64,000 bases of DNA, from contig CAJQUW010006120.1 in the NCBI GenBank assembly GCA_907163375.1, forward strand, positions 1-64,000. Direction: 5' to 3'. The notes below the pieces were generated by a model that searched no databases, was not told the DNA's origin, and saw only the letters and a program-made list of their open reading frames with translations. Positions 1 through 10,698 of the stretch are shown here, one piece after another. Position 1 is the stretch's first letter; each line of letters opens with the position of its first letter. The stretch comes from Prostheceraeus crozeri. Taxonomy: Eukaryota; Platyhelminthes; Polycladida; Euryleptidae. The position numbers and the translations under genes are program-made.

Positions 1-1791
1 TGTCAGGATAAACTGGAACAGACATGATGTGAGAACATGCGAATATAGTTCGCTTTCTTTTCAGTCTGTTGATAGTCATGCGCTTTTTATCAACTCAAGC
101 CTGAATAACTGATAAGTAAGATCAGTTGAAACCCTCTCTATAAGATTGAGATTGTCTGCATACTCTACAAGTGCTGCCTCAGAGTCATTGATCTACAGTG
201 CAGTGATCCAAAAAAGGCACCAAACACATAAGGAGCGAGCACACTTTCTTGAGGTAAACCAGACGTTACGTGGTATAGCGGGCCAAGATTGCTTTTTACT
301 TTAACCCGTTGCTGTCTTTGTGACAAAAAGGACAGTAGCCACAGAAGAAATCCATGGTTTAGACCGCGCCCGAAAAATCATTTGCGATGCGGATGTGTTG
401 GACGTTATCGAAAGCCTTGGTCAGATCGATGCGCGTCAGACAAACTGCAGTAGTAGATGGATTGTCCAAGAATCTAGTCACGACATCATGGATTTTTACC
501 GATGCTGTAGCAGTTGAGCCAAGTGGACGGAAAGCGTGTTGTTCTTTGCCAAATAGGCTCAGTAGACTTTTTCATCACACCCAGTATTGTTTTCTCAAAA
601 CCTTGCATAACGCTGGAAGAAGTGATATATAGGTCTATGATCACCAATGAATGCTACACTTTGCGCACTTTGGGATCGGACATACAATAGTAGTTTTCCA
701 GCAACTGGGAAAATAGAGATACGAATAGATGTTTGAAAATGTGACATAACACATTGTATATTAAATGCACACTATCTCTTAAAAGTCGGGGAGGAATTTG
801 ATATGTCACATTTGATTTCTCGTCATTGATCTTGTTTAATATTTGGAAGACCGATTTTGGTGCTATTTCGCAGTCCCAATGCTCATTGATGAGTTCGCTT
901 TGGATTCATCTCCGTTCTGGTTGAAGTTGTCACTAAAGAAATTGGAGTGTCTGTAGTAAGATGTCTGGAGTGTCCTATTTACTCTTGAATTCTCTAGATT
1001 ATCAAGAGCTTTGCCTTTTCCACGGACGTCGTATACAAGTGACCACAATTTTCTGCTGTTGTGCAAATTGGAATCACCCCACATTGTCTTAGTTTAAGAA
1101 TTTCTGTTTTGACCTTTATCTTGAGATGGTCATATTCTTGCCACTCCTTTTCCGATACGCCTCCCATCGATCGTTTATGAGAGATTTTGAAGCTGTAGTC
1201 ATCATCCACGTTTTATCAAATGATATTAAGATAACATTTTTCTTAGGAATGTATTGCACAGCAAATTCTAAAGTTTCATAGAAAATGCTGCAATTTTCTT
1301 CAACAGAATCAGTTTCACAGACGGGCTCCAAATTCGCTTAAGATAGAATTTTCATAAATGCAGAAATATTTGAATTCCTGTAGTCGTAGACATCACAAAT
1401 AGTGTAAAAAGCTGCAGCACTTTCCTTTTTAGCTGTTGTTAATATAGAATTATGATCAGATGTTTTTAATGGAGGACCAATCTCAGATACAATTTCAAAT
1501 ATTTCGTTCTGATCTAGATATGAGTCACTCCTGGTGGGATCATTAACAATCTCAACGCAGTCGAAAATGTCGGAGAATGTTTTCGTGTCGAAGTTGATGA
1601 AGTCGCCACAAAATATAAGTTGTCTCTCTGGATCTTTGCAAATAGATTCGTCGATGATACAGATTCATGTATTCAGCAATGAGAGCATGATCGTTACTTG
1701 GTAAATTCGGGGGAACATAGTACAAGAACAGCAATGCATTGATATCGATCAACTCAAGAGACAATAGTTCAACAGAAGGTGGACGATCAAT

Positions 1792-2444
1792 CAGTGGCGG
1801 CTCGTCTATTTGGGCAGGTGGGGCACTGCCGCACCTATTGAAATGTTTTCTAACTTAAATAACCAGCAACATCAGTAGTAGACTCCATTTCTTTATCATA
1901 AATGTCAACTATACTTCAGGTACATCTATTCCATTTGCGCGACAGTGACGCTAGCAGAATCCATCAATCGTTTTCAAGACTGATGGGCGCGCCCAAACAT
2001 CGAGATTGAGATGACGTGAGAGTGGTTCATTTCACGATCTGAGCGAATAGACAGAATTAACACGCGATGAATGCGTCACAGAATGGGCACTCGAGGGGGA
2101 GCCCTAACGCTTCTGATTGGTTAACCGTCAATGCAAAGACAATGCATTGTGATTCCCTTTTTACTGAGTGAGGTGATGTGAGGTTAGCACCAGCGATCAG
2201 TCCATGAATCAGCATACAATACCCTTCGGTATCTGTAATCTTTATTCAAAGCCTGAATGATAGACAAAATGTTGCTTCAACCGTGTAACTAAATGTAGTG
2301 ACATGTATATCACATGTATAGCATGTTGCTAACATATTCTTTGCTTTTCATTTACAAAATAAGATCCTTTTAGACTAGATTTTTGATTATGTAAAAATTT
2401 CATGCTTATGCCCCACCTGGCCCAAATGTCACGAGCCGCCACTG
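1792..2444. mobile_element. hAT-type MITE (653 bp) inserted in the LINE
   Basis: The ends are inverted repeats, CAGTGGCGGCTCGT at the left and ACGAGCCGCCACTG at the right. They are flanked by a perfect 8-bp target duplication CGATCAAT (1784-1791 and 2445-2452). LINE endonuclease sequence resumes directly on the far side. No transposase is visible, so it is non-autonomous. The 8-bp duplication and the CAGTGGCGG terminus are typical of hAT elements. Confidence 0.88.
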
Positions 2445-3429
2445 CGATCAATGACAGGATTGTGATAAAAAATTGCAACTTCGATGAATCCATATGCAAA
2501 TGCCACCACCCTTGCGATTTTCGGGATCTTTACGGAGGAAAAGGCAATTTTCCATTTGCAACAGTTCGAGTAAGAGTGCAACCGAGATTCGGCAACAGCA
2601 ACTATCACAGGCTATTTCAGCGAGGCTAACACTGATAGTTCATCGAATTTGCGTAGAACACAACGTGGATTTAGCAGTAACAGAGACGATAAGAGGATCG
2701 CGAGGATCAAACATTTGCTGAAAATTTTTAAAGTCTTCTTAATTACACAGACACGATAGCGATAAATCACGACATTTTCACAATTTTTACGACGTGCTGA
2801 CAATTCCTGTCGTAATAGACGGAATTGTTGTTGAAAAGAAGTTCGGTCAATGTTGACGAATACATCAGGATTCTTGATTGACGAAGAGAACGTGAAGATC
2901 GCAAAATAGCATCCTTATCTGCTGATGACTTGCAACTTATCAAGATGGCTCTTTTATTATCATCACGTTGCTTTCTAATGCGTTTGACTTGGGACAGAAC
3001 AATATCATCAAAATTTATGTCTTGAAAAATCGCTTCACATTTCTGTACATCAGCTTGATGTTGTTGCTCAATTGAATTAGCATTTTACCGCTCCTCGACG
3101 CCTGAAATTATCAAATTCAATTTATGTCTTTCTCTCAAATCTATTTCCACAGTAACCGCAGAAACAAGGCAAAGTTCAAGAGCTCTATTTTATTTATGGA
3201 GAGTTTCTGCATTATGTCGTCGATAGCGAACTGCTGCTTCTCTTGGAAATTTTTAAATCAGGATATTCCCTTTTCATGATTATCTATTCGCGAGCTTAGG
3301 ACTGCTTCGAGGCAAACGTACACTTTTAGAACATGAGACTTAATTACATTCATATGCATCAGTTCATTTTTAGTGTTGTCAATCAATCCCTCAATGCGCT
3401 TACAAAGACTGGTATTTTCTTTACTGAGA

Positions 3430-3943
3430 TATAAGAGATGGCTGAAGGCGGGAGTACCATAATGAATCAATAATGTGAAAAATATCAGTTTTCTCTCCCG
3501 ATGCCACTAAATTTTAATTTTTGTGCCACTAAATAATTACGAATAAAAATACATACACAGCCGACGTTTCGGGTCGAAACCCTTTCTCAAGGCAAGGCAG
3601 CAATAAAATGACAGTGTCTAAACTGGCTCGTTAGATACCCAGTATAGCTCCGGTTGTCTCATGACGTCTGTTCATTTTAGGATGGCACTTATTGATTAAT
3701 CGCAATTCCACCACTCTTGTTTCAACAGGATCGTTTAAGCAGAGAAGAAATTCAACATCAAAATCATCAATCGAACTGTTAACAAGACAGGTCTTACCGT
3801 GTTCAGACAAAGCACTTAGATCATCCTTGCCGTGAGAAAGGTTTGGACCCGAAACGTCGGCTGTGTATATATTTTTTATTCGTAATTCTTTAGTGGCATT
3901 AAAATTACTCGGGAGAGAAAACTGATATTTTTCGCATTATTGA
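3430..3943 (-). mobile_element. Penelope-like element fragment with inverted ends, inserted in LINE ORF1
   Basis: A 13-bp direct repeat TTCTTTACTGAGA lies at 3417-3429 and 3944-3956, and LINE ORF1 coding resumes on the far side. The insert has long inverted ends around GAATCAATAATG and CTCTCCCGA, each followed inward by a CCGACGTTTCGGGTC motif. Between them a minus-strand reading (about 3640-3840) gives LSEHGKTCLVNSSIDDF followed by TRVVELRLI and MNRR. This resembles the C-terminal end of the GIY-YIG nuclease of Penelope-like elements. Inverted terminal copies are a known Penelope feature. The element is strongly truncated. Confidence 0.62.
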
Positions 3944-4149
3944 TTCTTTACTGAGAATTCAAGTCATCGATGCTTGTTGAACGCGAGCAAGTGCTTCGTT
4001 TATCCATGACAATTAAAGTACACAACGAATGCCGCACACAAAGATCGCGATATCAAAGACGGTTTAGTTGTTTGACAGCCGTAACGAGCATAGAAATAGA
4101 TTTTTTATCTGAAGTTGACTAGAATGGAAATTGACTCAAGGTCACGGCA

Positions 4150-4685
4150 CATCCGAGGGAACTAAGTTGGGGCATGAAGAACCAATGAAAAGCTTATAAT
4201 TGCACATGTGACTGATTCTAACCCAATGATACAGTCGTTGACAAGTGTATCTAAGTGAAAATGCGTGCGATTTTTGTGCCACTATTGTGTATTGCATGAA
4301 GCTTTACTTCCATTCTAGAGGTTTTATTGTTATCAATTTCTATGGTAACGAGAGTGTAGCTAATTCACACCGAGATGACGTTGATCACGTGATAAAAGAT
4401 CAATATTTCAATGGAAACGCGATAGTGGTTTCTCCAAGATAATGCATGGATGACAGTTGATTCAATTGCTGGACAATAGCCAAGCCTGCAATCAAGCAAA
4501 CATGCATTGCATCATACGAACGAAGAGCACTGACGTGCAAGCTCCAATTACTCAGGCCCATAGAGTAAGTAGAGTGTACTACTCTATGCTCGGACCAATG
4601 GCTCTATGCTCTATACAATGGGCTTTGGTACTCTTGAATGCATATCATGAACGCCACCGAGAAATATGAAAATTGCATACAGGGC
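4150..4685. other. Intergenic, no gene seen
   Basis: No coding pattern is supported. Short stretches of ATAGAGTAAGTA and CTCTATGCTCGGACCAA near 4560-4620 also occur at the centre of the neighbouring palindrome (about 5578-5596), so this stretch may hold scraps of the same repeat family. Confidence 0.5.
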
Positions 4686-5522
4686 ATAGAGTAAGTATGT
4701 TAGGTAGAGTGGTAACTCCGCATTTATTAAATCCCCAATGTGTATACACTTTCGATTTTATTAAATGAACTCATGGGAGATACACGAGGCATTGTCACCA
4801 AATGTGAAGATATGCAAATTTTTGCAGTTTTGAGAAAATTGCATACATTGAGTGATCATGATTGTAATGCAGAAGGAATGATGGTATTTTACAGATTCTC
4901 AGTGTCATGACAGCCATGGAGACTTAATGTTTGTTAAATCAGCAATTCGATGTGTTGCTGTTGGCTCCATGATCACACTCAAGAGTCTTAAGCGTGATCA
5001 TTTCACAGGCAGCCTGCCACCGGCAGAGCAAAATCACATAATCAAAGACAATGACTTCACTTAACTTTGAAAGTCCACATCACTACTCAGATTCAAGAAA
5101 CGAAGCAAGAATTCAGTGAATCATAAAATCATGCCGGTGAAAATTGAATTAAAAACTTGAAATTTCAGCCAATAAAGCAAGAATAATATCGCGACTTTTT
5201 TATGAAGACACTCATTATAATACAATTCCTGAAATTCCCTTGATAATCAGCTTGATTTCCGCTTAGTTAGGATGCTTATTAGCAAATGTTCATTCCTTTT
5301 GATATCCAACTTGTTTCATACTACTTATTTAGGAGAGTCATCTCGGTAGTATATAAATTGGCAAATTTTGACTTTTTTCAAAAGTGCTCATATAATTTTT
5401 TGACCACGGAAACGTAATCTCCGCAAAAAACTGAATCTTTTGATATAAAAATTTTCACTGTATACAGATACTTTTTTGAGTCGACACTCCACCTATATAT
5501 ACTATACTATATTTAAAATATA

Positions 5523-5572
<50 letters not shown>

Positions 5573-6405
5573 ATATATACTCTATGCTCGGACCAACTAT
5601 GTAAGTAGTATAAAGCTTGTAAGATATCAAAAGGAATGGACATTTACTATAGCAGGTATCTTAATTTAGCGGAGATCAAGCTGATTATCAAGCAAATTTC
5701 ATGAACCACATTACATGGAAGTCTTCATGGAAAAGTTCAGATCTTATTGTGCTTCTCGACTGAAATTCCAAATTTCTAATTCAATTTTCATCGGCATAAT
5801 TTTATGATTCATTAAATTTATTTTTCATTTCTTGAATCTGAATAGTAATGTGGACACCCATTCACATCTTTAAAGTTAATCACAGTAAGATCATTGTCTT
5901 TGATTATGATATTTTGCTCTTTCAATGGCGATCGAGTTTGTCATATGATCACGCTCAAGAAAATGATCTTATTAATAAGGCTGATGGACATCAAAGTAAG
6001 TAACGTAACCCATCGAATTGATAATTTAACAAACATTACCTCTACAAGGTTGTCATGACACGGAAGATTTGTAAAATACTATTCTTCCTTCTGTATTGCT
6101 ATCATGATCTGTCAATTACGTAATAGGACAATATACTAATTACGTAATAGGATAATAATAGGACAATATGCTGTCGATATCACTTAGAGATGACTTCTGC
6201 CTTCACTCGCATTCCTTTTGAACCGTCAGCATGACCTAGTGAAGAAGGTGCGAGATCGTCTCCACCGCGGACTTCGGTTGGATTCCTAGATCGGGCGAGT
6301 GCAGTTGGGGAATCAAGGGTGTTGGTGTCTTGTATTGGCTTAATATCATTCTCTTTAGATATTCATGGTTGCTACTCTACCTAATATACTTACTCTCAGC
6401 TCGCA
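4686..6405. repeat. Large foldback palindrome (arms about 0.8 kb) around an AT microsatellite
   Basis: The left arm begins AGAGTAAGTATGTTAGGTAG and the right arm ends with the mirror image, CTACCTAATATACTTACTCT. Long internal blocks match in reverse complement: the TCATGATTGTAATGCAGAAG block near 4856 pairs with sequence near 6090-6115, and the block around ATTGAATTAAAAACTTG near 5140 pairs with sequence near 5775. By eye the arms are roughly 75-80% alike, and the right arm lacks about 160 bp found in the left. The centre is an AT dinucleotide run. No protein is encoded. This looks like a foldback transposon or an inverted duplication. Confidence 0.75.
5517..5571. repeat. (TA)n microsatellite at the palindrome centre
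   Basis: A nearly pure TA run of about 50 bp lies at the symmetry centre of the foldback structure. Such a run can extrude a cruciform easily. Confidence 0.9.
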
Positions 6406-6807
6406 TCTCTTAGGAGTGATAGCACCTTTATAACCTAATTATAAATATGTATTTAGCAGACAACATTTTTGCAGCTATGTTTGACTTTTCATAGGCATAA
6501 AAATGCTATTACACGAAGATTGACATGAGTAATAGGTAATTCATCTTTAAATCACCAAAAATCCGGTCAGTTACTCGCATCGTATGACACAGTATTATAC
6601 TTAGAAGTAATCTGTGGCTTTGGAATTCCACAAAATGATCATGCTTAATCTGCGGATTAGGATTCAAAACGGTCACGTTTGCCGGTAATCTGCGGGTTGG
6701 GAAGTCTACAACAGAATTCCCATTAAGGTTTCTTTTGGAAGAAATGGGAATGTAAAATCCTGTCCCAAGACAACTCTAGGTGTTTCTCAGAAAGAAGAAA
6801 ATTTATC
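6406..6807. other. Intergenic, left flank of the Polinton
   Basis: AT-rich sequence with no supported coding region and no clear repeat. It ends at the Polinton target duplication. Confidence 0.5.
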
Positions 6808-6813
6808 AAATGG

Positions 6814-7152
6814 AGTAGTGAAAACTGTGCCCTACTTGCGACGGATAGGTACATGGATAGGTACATGTAAAATTTAGTGTTATCAATAGGTACATGGATA
6901 GGTACATGTATAATTTAGTTATCGATAGGTACATGGATAGGTACATGTATAATTCAGTGTTATGAATAGGAACTTGTATGAGATCTGTTTTACTGGATAG
7001 GTACATGTGTTTGGTACAATCGGTTGAGTACACTGTGTTTCGGAACGTCTATGATCGAACTTGTGTGGTTTGGTTCTGAGCACTTGGGTACGTACCGATA
7101 GACGTCCGTTGTTTGATTTTGAATGGGTTTGCTCAATTGCGACTATTGTGAC
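6814..7152 (+). repeat. Polinton left terminal inverted repeat
   Basis: About 339 bp that match 30041-30381 in reverse complement. The outer half is built from about four copies of a 35-40-bp unit containing GATAGGTACATG; the inner half is single-copy. Similarity stops after ATTGTGAC. Confidence 0.95.
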
Positions 7153-7212
7153 TATTGAAACCATTGTAATCAAGATGACACATTGATTTTCCTTTTACGT
7201 AGACAAACTAAG

Positions 7213-7222
7213 CTATAAATAT
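7213..7222 (+). promoter_or_regulatory. TATA box of the first left-end Polinton gene
   Basis: CTATAAATAT lies about 20 bp before the ATG at 7234 and just inside the left TIR. Confidence 0.45.
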
Positions 7223-7233
7223 GAGATAGTTGT

Positions 7234-7446
7234 TTGATGACATACATAATGATGACTAGTATCCCAATGTCGTGGGTTGTCGCAAGAGACCTTGGATATT
7301 CGTTCAAAGCTATAGAAACTGTAACAAATCTCAGTGAAAATATCAACGCTGGTGATTTAGTTGATCGACTAATGGATCTAGATGAGCATGCAATGAATCA
7401 CAATTTGGATCGCAGGTGGATAGAGGATTTCTCCATGCTACACTGC
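7234..7446 (+). pseudogene. UBA-like N-terminal part of an IAP-like gene, cut by a hAT insertion
   Basis: The reading from ATG 7234 holds a helical stretch (MSWVVARDLGYSFKAIETV, then AGDLVDRLMDLDEH) resembling the ubiquitin-associated (UBA) domain before the RING of inhibitor-of-apoptosis (IAP) proteins. In IAPs the UBA domain binds ubiquitin chains. Coding sense stops where the hAT element inserted; its 8-bp duplication lies at 7447-7454. On the far side, on the same strand, an IAP-type RING follows at 9024-9296. The pair therefore looks like one small accessory gene of the Polinton interrupted by a later transposon. No BIR (baculovirus IAP repeat) domain is visible. The UBA call rests on pattern only. 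Confidence 0.55.
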
Positions 7447-7502
7447 AATGATAGCAGGGTTGGTCAAAACCCACCCGGTCAGAAAAAAACCCGATTTCAC
7501 CC

Positions 7503-7620
7503 GCCCGGCGGGCGAAATCGGGCGGGTGAAATCGGGTGAAATCGGGTGAAATCGGGTGAAATCGGGTGAAATCGGGTGAAATCGGGTGAAATCGGGTGAA
7601 ATCGGGCGAAATCGGGTGAA
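7503..7620 (+). repeat. 10-bp tandem repeat (AAATCGGGTG)n, left subterminal array of the hAT
   Basis: About eleven near-identical 10-bp copies with occasional GGGCG variants. The right-end counterpart is CCCGATT-rich at 8863-8965. Confidence 0.9.
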
Positions 7621-8862
7621 ATGAATTTTTCCATATTATGTCATTTTTTCGATGCTTCTAATTAAAATACAGTAATGCCAATTCATTTTTCTGATTTATT
7701 GACTCTGCCTCTTCTCAAAAATCATCGTATGGAATGTATACAATTCCGTAATCTACATGTTTCTTACTACAACACCAAATATTGAAAAGGAAAACCGAAT
7801 AATATGTCAATGTCCGATGTTTTCATTGCGCAAGAAATTTAACGCCTATGCTGATATGATGCCCATTGTCCATCCCTGACTCGCCGGACATCAGCCAGCC
7901 TGGATTTGTCAACAGCGGACTGTAGTGATGCATTCGTGAGATGATGGGGAATTCGGGAGAGCATACGCATATTGGTTGACGCTGCTGGTCGCATGTCTTT
8001 GGGTGGCTGGTGCAGTCGAAAGTGCGTAAGATAAGATCGATATTGGCAAACAATGATTTAAAGCCACTGCCCACAAGTCTGGTCATTAATGTTATTATAG
8101 CATACAAAAGACACTCGGAAATGATGGGGAGTTCGGGGTGGCGCGTGCGTGGTACGCGCGCGTCATTACTGATACCGCAGCAGGCTGCAAGTCTGCGACG
8201 GACACTTCGGACCATAAGAAAGAGCGTGCGTCCTCGATTTCACATATTAGGACGAGGTCTTTCGACCACACCAAACGACCATCCTCAGGTTATCAAAAAA
8301 TAAATAAATAAAATGAATCGAAATTATGATATGAATGTTCGACGAAACGAACTGCGTATTATTTAGCTTTAGTAGCAGTAACACTGATAACAGTTGGGCC
8401 TATATTTTCTTACTTTTGGAATACCGGTATGACAAACAGATATTTGGTGATCGATGTTCAGATGACTCATTAGATCTTCCCGTTTTGACCATATTTTTTA
8501 TATAAAGTTCAATTTATAGACCTCTACACATGTGTTTTCTCTCTGATAATAACAATAATAGAAAAAACTTATAAATTTTAGATAACAGCCAATCTTGTGT
8601 AAAGTATACTATTCGTAAATGTAGGTGAGAGAATAACTTCATATGATTCCTTATTTAGATAGCCTGTAATTATCTGAATATTTGGTACGACTAAAATACA
8701 GTAACCTATACTAAGTACTCACCAATATTTTCTCATGATATTGTATTTTAATCATGGTTTACATTACACTGATGTGTGCAATGTAGTTTGATTTTTCAAT
8801 AAAATGATAATTTTAAAATAAGAGATTACCTCTTAATTTCAAGAAAATCGAAATAACTAGAT

Positions 8863-8965
8863 TAAACCCGAAAAACCCGATTAAACCCGAAAAAACCCGA
8901 TTAAACCCGATTAAACCCGGTATAAAAACCCCGAAAAAACCCGCCCGGATATAACCCGATAAAAC
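8863..8965 (-). repeat. Right subterminal CCCG-rich array of the hAT
   Basis: A string of TAAACCCGA and AAAACCCG units, the reverse-complement counterpart of the left array, but less regular. Confidence 0.75.
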
Positions 8966-9023
8966 CCCGGGTGGGTTTTTTTGCCGACCAACCCTGAATG
9001 ATAGTGAAATTAGGAGGATCAAA

Positions 9024-9296
9024 TTGGAACGATATGGAAAGAAGGAGACATCTGACAGTGTTTTAATAAAAAGTTCTCCCAATAAAAGTGACTTCAGAAG
9101 GAAATTAGAAGAAGAGACATTTAAATTATTATGTGAACGGAACTGCGTTAAATGTTTTAAACAGGAACGATCCCTTCTCTTTTTGACATGTTCTCATAGC
9201 GTTATGTGTTCTACATGTTATGTACCTCTTGAAACTTCATCTTGTCCCCTTTGTGATGAAGAAATATCTTCAACAGTCACTGTATATCGTGCATGA
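9024..9296 (+). pseudogene. IAP-type RING finger (C-terminal part of the interrupted UBA/RING gene)
   Basis: The 90-residue reading carries a RING with the spacing C41-x2-C44-x11-C56-x-H58-x3-C62-x2-C65-x8-C74-x2-C77, close to the C-terminal RING of inhibitor-of-apoptosis E3 ligases. The tail SSTVTVYRA also mirrors the usual IAP tail (GTVRTF). Known IAP RINGs pass ubiquitin to caspases and to themselves, so a role in restraining host cell death is a reasonable inference. The UBA-like part of the same gene lies at 7234-7446, beyond the hAT insertion. The stop codon lies within a 19-bp palindrome that begins the next promoter. Confidence 0.75.
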
Positions 9297-9360
9297 TGAG
9301 TCATCATGCAGGTCTGTGATTGGTCACTATTGTGTCTTTGTTTGACTTTCTATATAAGGA
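9291..9360 (+). promoter_or_regulatory. Compact promoter: AP-1-like palindrome, inverted CCAAT box, TATA box
   Basis: GCATGATGAGTCATCATGC (9291-9309) is a 19-bp palindrome centred on the AP-1 site TGAGTCA. GATTGGTCA (an inverted CCAAT box) follows near 9318 and TATATAAGGA at 9351-9360. The next ATG is at 9523. Confidence 0.6.
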
Positions 9361-9522
9361 GGACATTGTACCGTTCTATTTCAAGCATAATTTGAGGCTA
9401 ATACAATGTTAATCAGCATGTCGTTCACTACCAATATTCCCATTTCAATAATTTACCGAAGTCAACTCTTCACCGGCAATATATTTTATTCTGCCGTGAA
9501 TATAACTGGCTATTAAGCGGAT

Positions 9523-10029
9523 TTGGTGGATCTGATGGAGGAAATAGTGAAGTATTTCCGCTGCGGAGAGGACGTTGTGGTGCAGAGAATGTTAATGAGA
9601 GTCGTGAACAACGCTCTTACACGAGTTGCAAGATTTTGGCTCAATGAAGTATTTCGCCCACTAGCTCAAACGGAGATTTTACCGGAATACTCTCACTGTT
9701 GGTGCAGCAGTATCCAACGGAAACTCAACACATGTCTCCATGACATTATCACCTCCAGCTACTATGACGAGAAGGGTGACAAATGTAAATTGGACTTATT
9801 CAGTGGACCGCCATCAGTAAGCATCAATGTGGCTGCTCAAGGACATTCTGAAGTAATCAGTTTGCGGGCATACTATGCCAATATTTTAAAGACTTTCCAT
9901 TCAAAGCCCTGCTGTATGTGCTGTCCAATTTCAAAACATCTAATGAAAGACATTGAGCAGCTCATAACTGCTACAAATCAGACTCTAGCCGATGTGAGTG
10001 TATATCAGTTTCCCTCTACATCTTGTTAA
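9523..10029 (+). CDS. Unknown Polinton protein, 168 aa
   Basis: This open reading frame lies downstream of a clear TATA promoter (9351) and is followed by an AATAAA-like signal near 10152. I recognise no domain. The N-terminal half is predicted helical (MEEIVKYF, MLMRVVNNAL), there is a CWC pair near residue 65, and a Cys-rich patch CCMCC lies near residues 129-133, which could bind metal. It is one of the accessory genes at the left end, outside the structural gene block. It could be a host-interaction factor, but nothing in the sequence proves this. Confidence 0.6.
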   Translation: MVDLMEEIVKYFRCGEDVVVQRMLMRVVNNALTRVARFWLNEVFRPLAQTEILPEYSHCWCSSIQRKLNTCLHDIITSSYYDEKGDKCKLDLFSGPPSVSINVAAQGHSEVISLRAYYANILKTFHSKPCCMCCPISKHLMKDIEQLITATNQTLADVSVYQFPSTSC

Positions 10030-10158
10030 GTGTTTTATGTAATTTTATAAAGTACCAGCAACAAACTCTGTGTGAATGCTTGTAAACTTTTGTATATAAT
10101 GTTGTAAGTACTAAGCAAAAATTGTAATTGTATTATCTATTTCCATATTAGAATAAAA

Positions 10159-10431
10159 ATGTCTGTAAAACGGAAGGCATCTTCTCGTCAATCGAAACGG
10201 TCCTTCAAATCTTCAAGTCAGTTTAAAAAGGCGTTGCGAAAGTTAAACAGGATACATGATAATAAGAAAAAGTGTAAATTGATTCAAAATTCAAGTGATG
10301 ATTTCATTCGTGATTTAGCTTTTGCAATACACAAATGTCTACCTATTTACAAGGCTCTAATGAATGCTGGCTCTTTGAATAGCATAAAAAAGTTTTCAAA
10401 TCCAAGGAGTAGTGATAAGAAAAGGCGTTAA
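10159..10431 (+). CDS. Small basic Polinton protein, 90 aa
   Basis: Very rich in Lys, Arg and Ser. Clusters such as KRKASSRQSKRSF at the start and SSDKKRR at the end look like nuclear-localisation or DNA-binding segments, around a short hydrophobic helix (FIRDLAFAIHKCLPIYKAL). It resembles in character the small DNA-condensing proteins that accompany adenovirus-like genomes; family membership is not proven. It sits between two unknown genes and upstream of a CRE/TATA promoter at about 10567-10615. Confidence 0.55.
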   Translation: MSVKRKASSRQSKRSFKSSSQFKKALRKLNRIHDNKKKCKLIQNSSDDFIRDLAFAIHKCLPIYKALMNAGSLNSIKKFSNPRSSDKKRR

Positions 10432-10566
10432 TTCAGCGTGGTGGTGGTGGGTTTCTAAGTATGTTAAATGATATTGGAAAAAGTATTAATGGTGTAATCA
10501 ATAGTCCGCTTGGAAGGATTGCAGCAACTGCTGCAATGTTAATATAACGTTAACGAATCATGAAGT

Positions 10567-10615
10567 GACACGTCATCACTTTGATTGATGAGTCATATAT
10601 AGGTGTATATAAGGA
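10567..10615 (+). promoter_or_regulatory. Promoter with CRE-like and AP-1-like sites and TATA box
   Basis: TGACACGTCATCA (CRE-like), then GATGAGTCAT (AP-1-like), then TATATAAGG at 10606-10614, about 85 bp before ATG 10699. The order matches other promoters in this Polinton. Confidence 0.6.
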
Positions 10616-10698
10616 AGACGCTTTAATGATATTTTACCACTTTCAAGTGACAATTCATTTGCGCTGGTTGAAAGCTCCGAATTAGTACTTGTTGAAAC

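Larger units (their letters stand above)
1..4150 (-). mobile_element. Decayed non-LTR retrotransposon (LINE), CR1-like layout, cut by the window edge
   Basis: Pieces of both LINE proteins read on the minus strand in the expected order. ORF1 begins near 4007 (MDKRSTCSRS) and carries a coiled-coil stretch (3258-3415) followed by an RRM-like stretch (NLIISGVEE, then SADKDAILRSSRSLR) near 2830-3120. ORF2 starts near 2680 with an APE-type endonuclease: KFDELSVLAS, then GGGICIWIHRS, then LIFCGDF near 1600 and SDHNSI near 1450. The linker (INDRWEAYRKRSGK, near 1150) leads into reverse transcriptase with FRPLGSTATA and DLTKAFDNV near 400-530. The rest of the RT lies outside the window. Frames change often and there are many stops, so this is an old dead copy. 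Two later insertions interrupt it (1792-2444 and 3430-3943). The two-ORF layout with an SDH endonuclease suits the CR1/L2/Rex group; the exact clade is not determined. Confidence 0.85.
7455..8996. mobile_element. Non-autonomous hAT element (1,542 bp) inside the Polinton
   Basis: The termini are CAGGGTTGGTC and GACCAACCCTG, with a perfect 8-bp target duplication AATGATAG at 7447-7454 and 8997-9004. Next to each end are dense short repeats: about eleven 10-bp units of AAATCGGGTG near 7503-7620, and AAACCCGATT-type units near 8863-8965. They are inverted relative to each other and so resemble subterminal transposase-binding sites. No hAT transposase is recognised in the interior. Two overlapping open frames (7823-8215 minus and 8010-8303 plus) match nothing I know. 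The element splits the UBA/RING gene. Confidence 0.9.

Noticed and set aside
5455-5643. Ile-Tyr repeat ORF
   Set aside because: Translation of the TA microsatellite.
7823-8303. Overlapping ORFs of 130 and 97 codons inside the hAT element
   Set aside because: No motif of a hAT transposase or any known family; they overlap on opposite strands without support.
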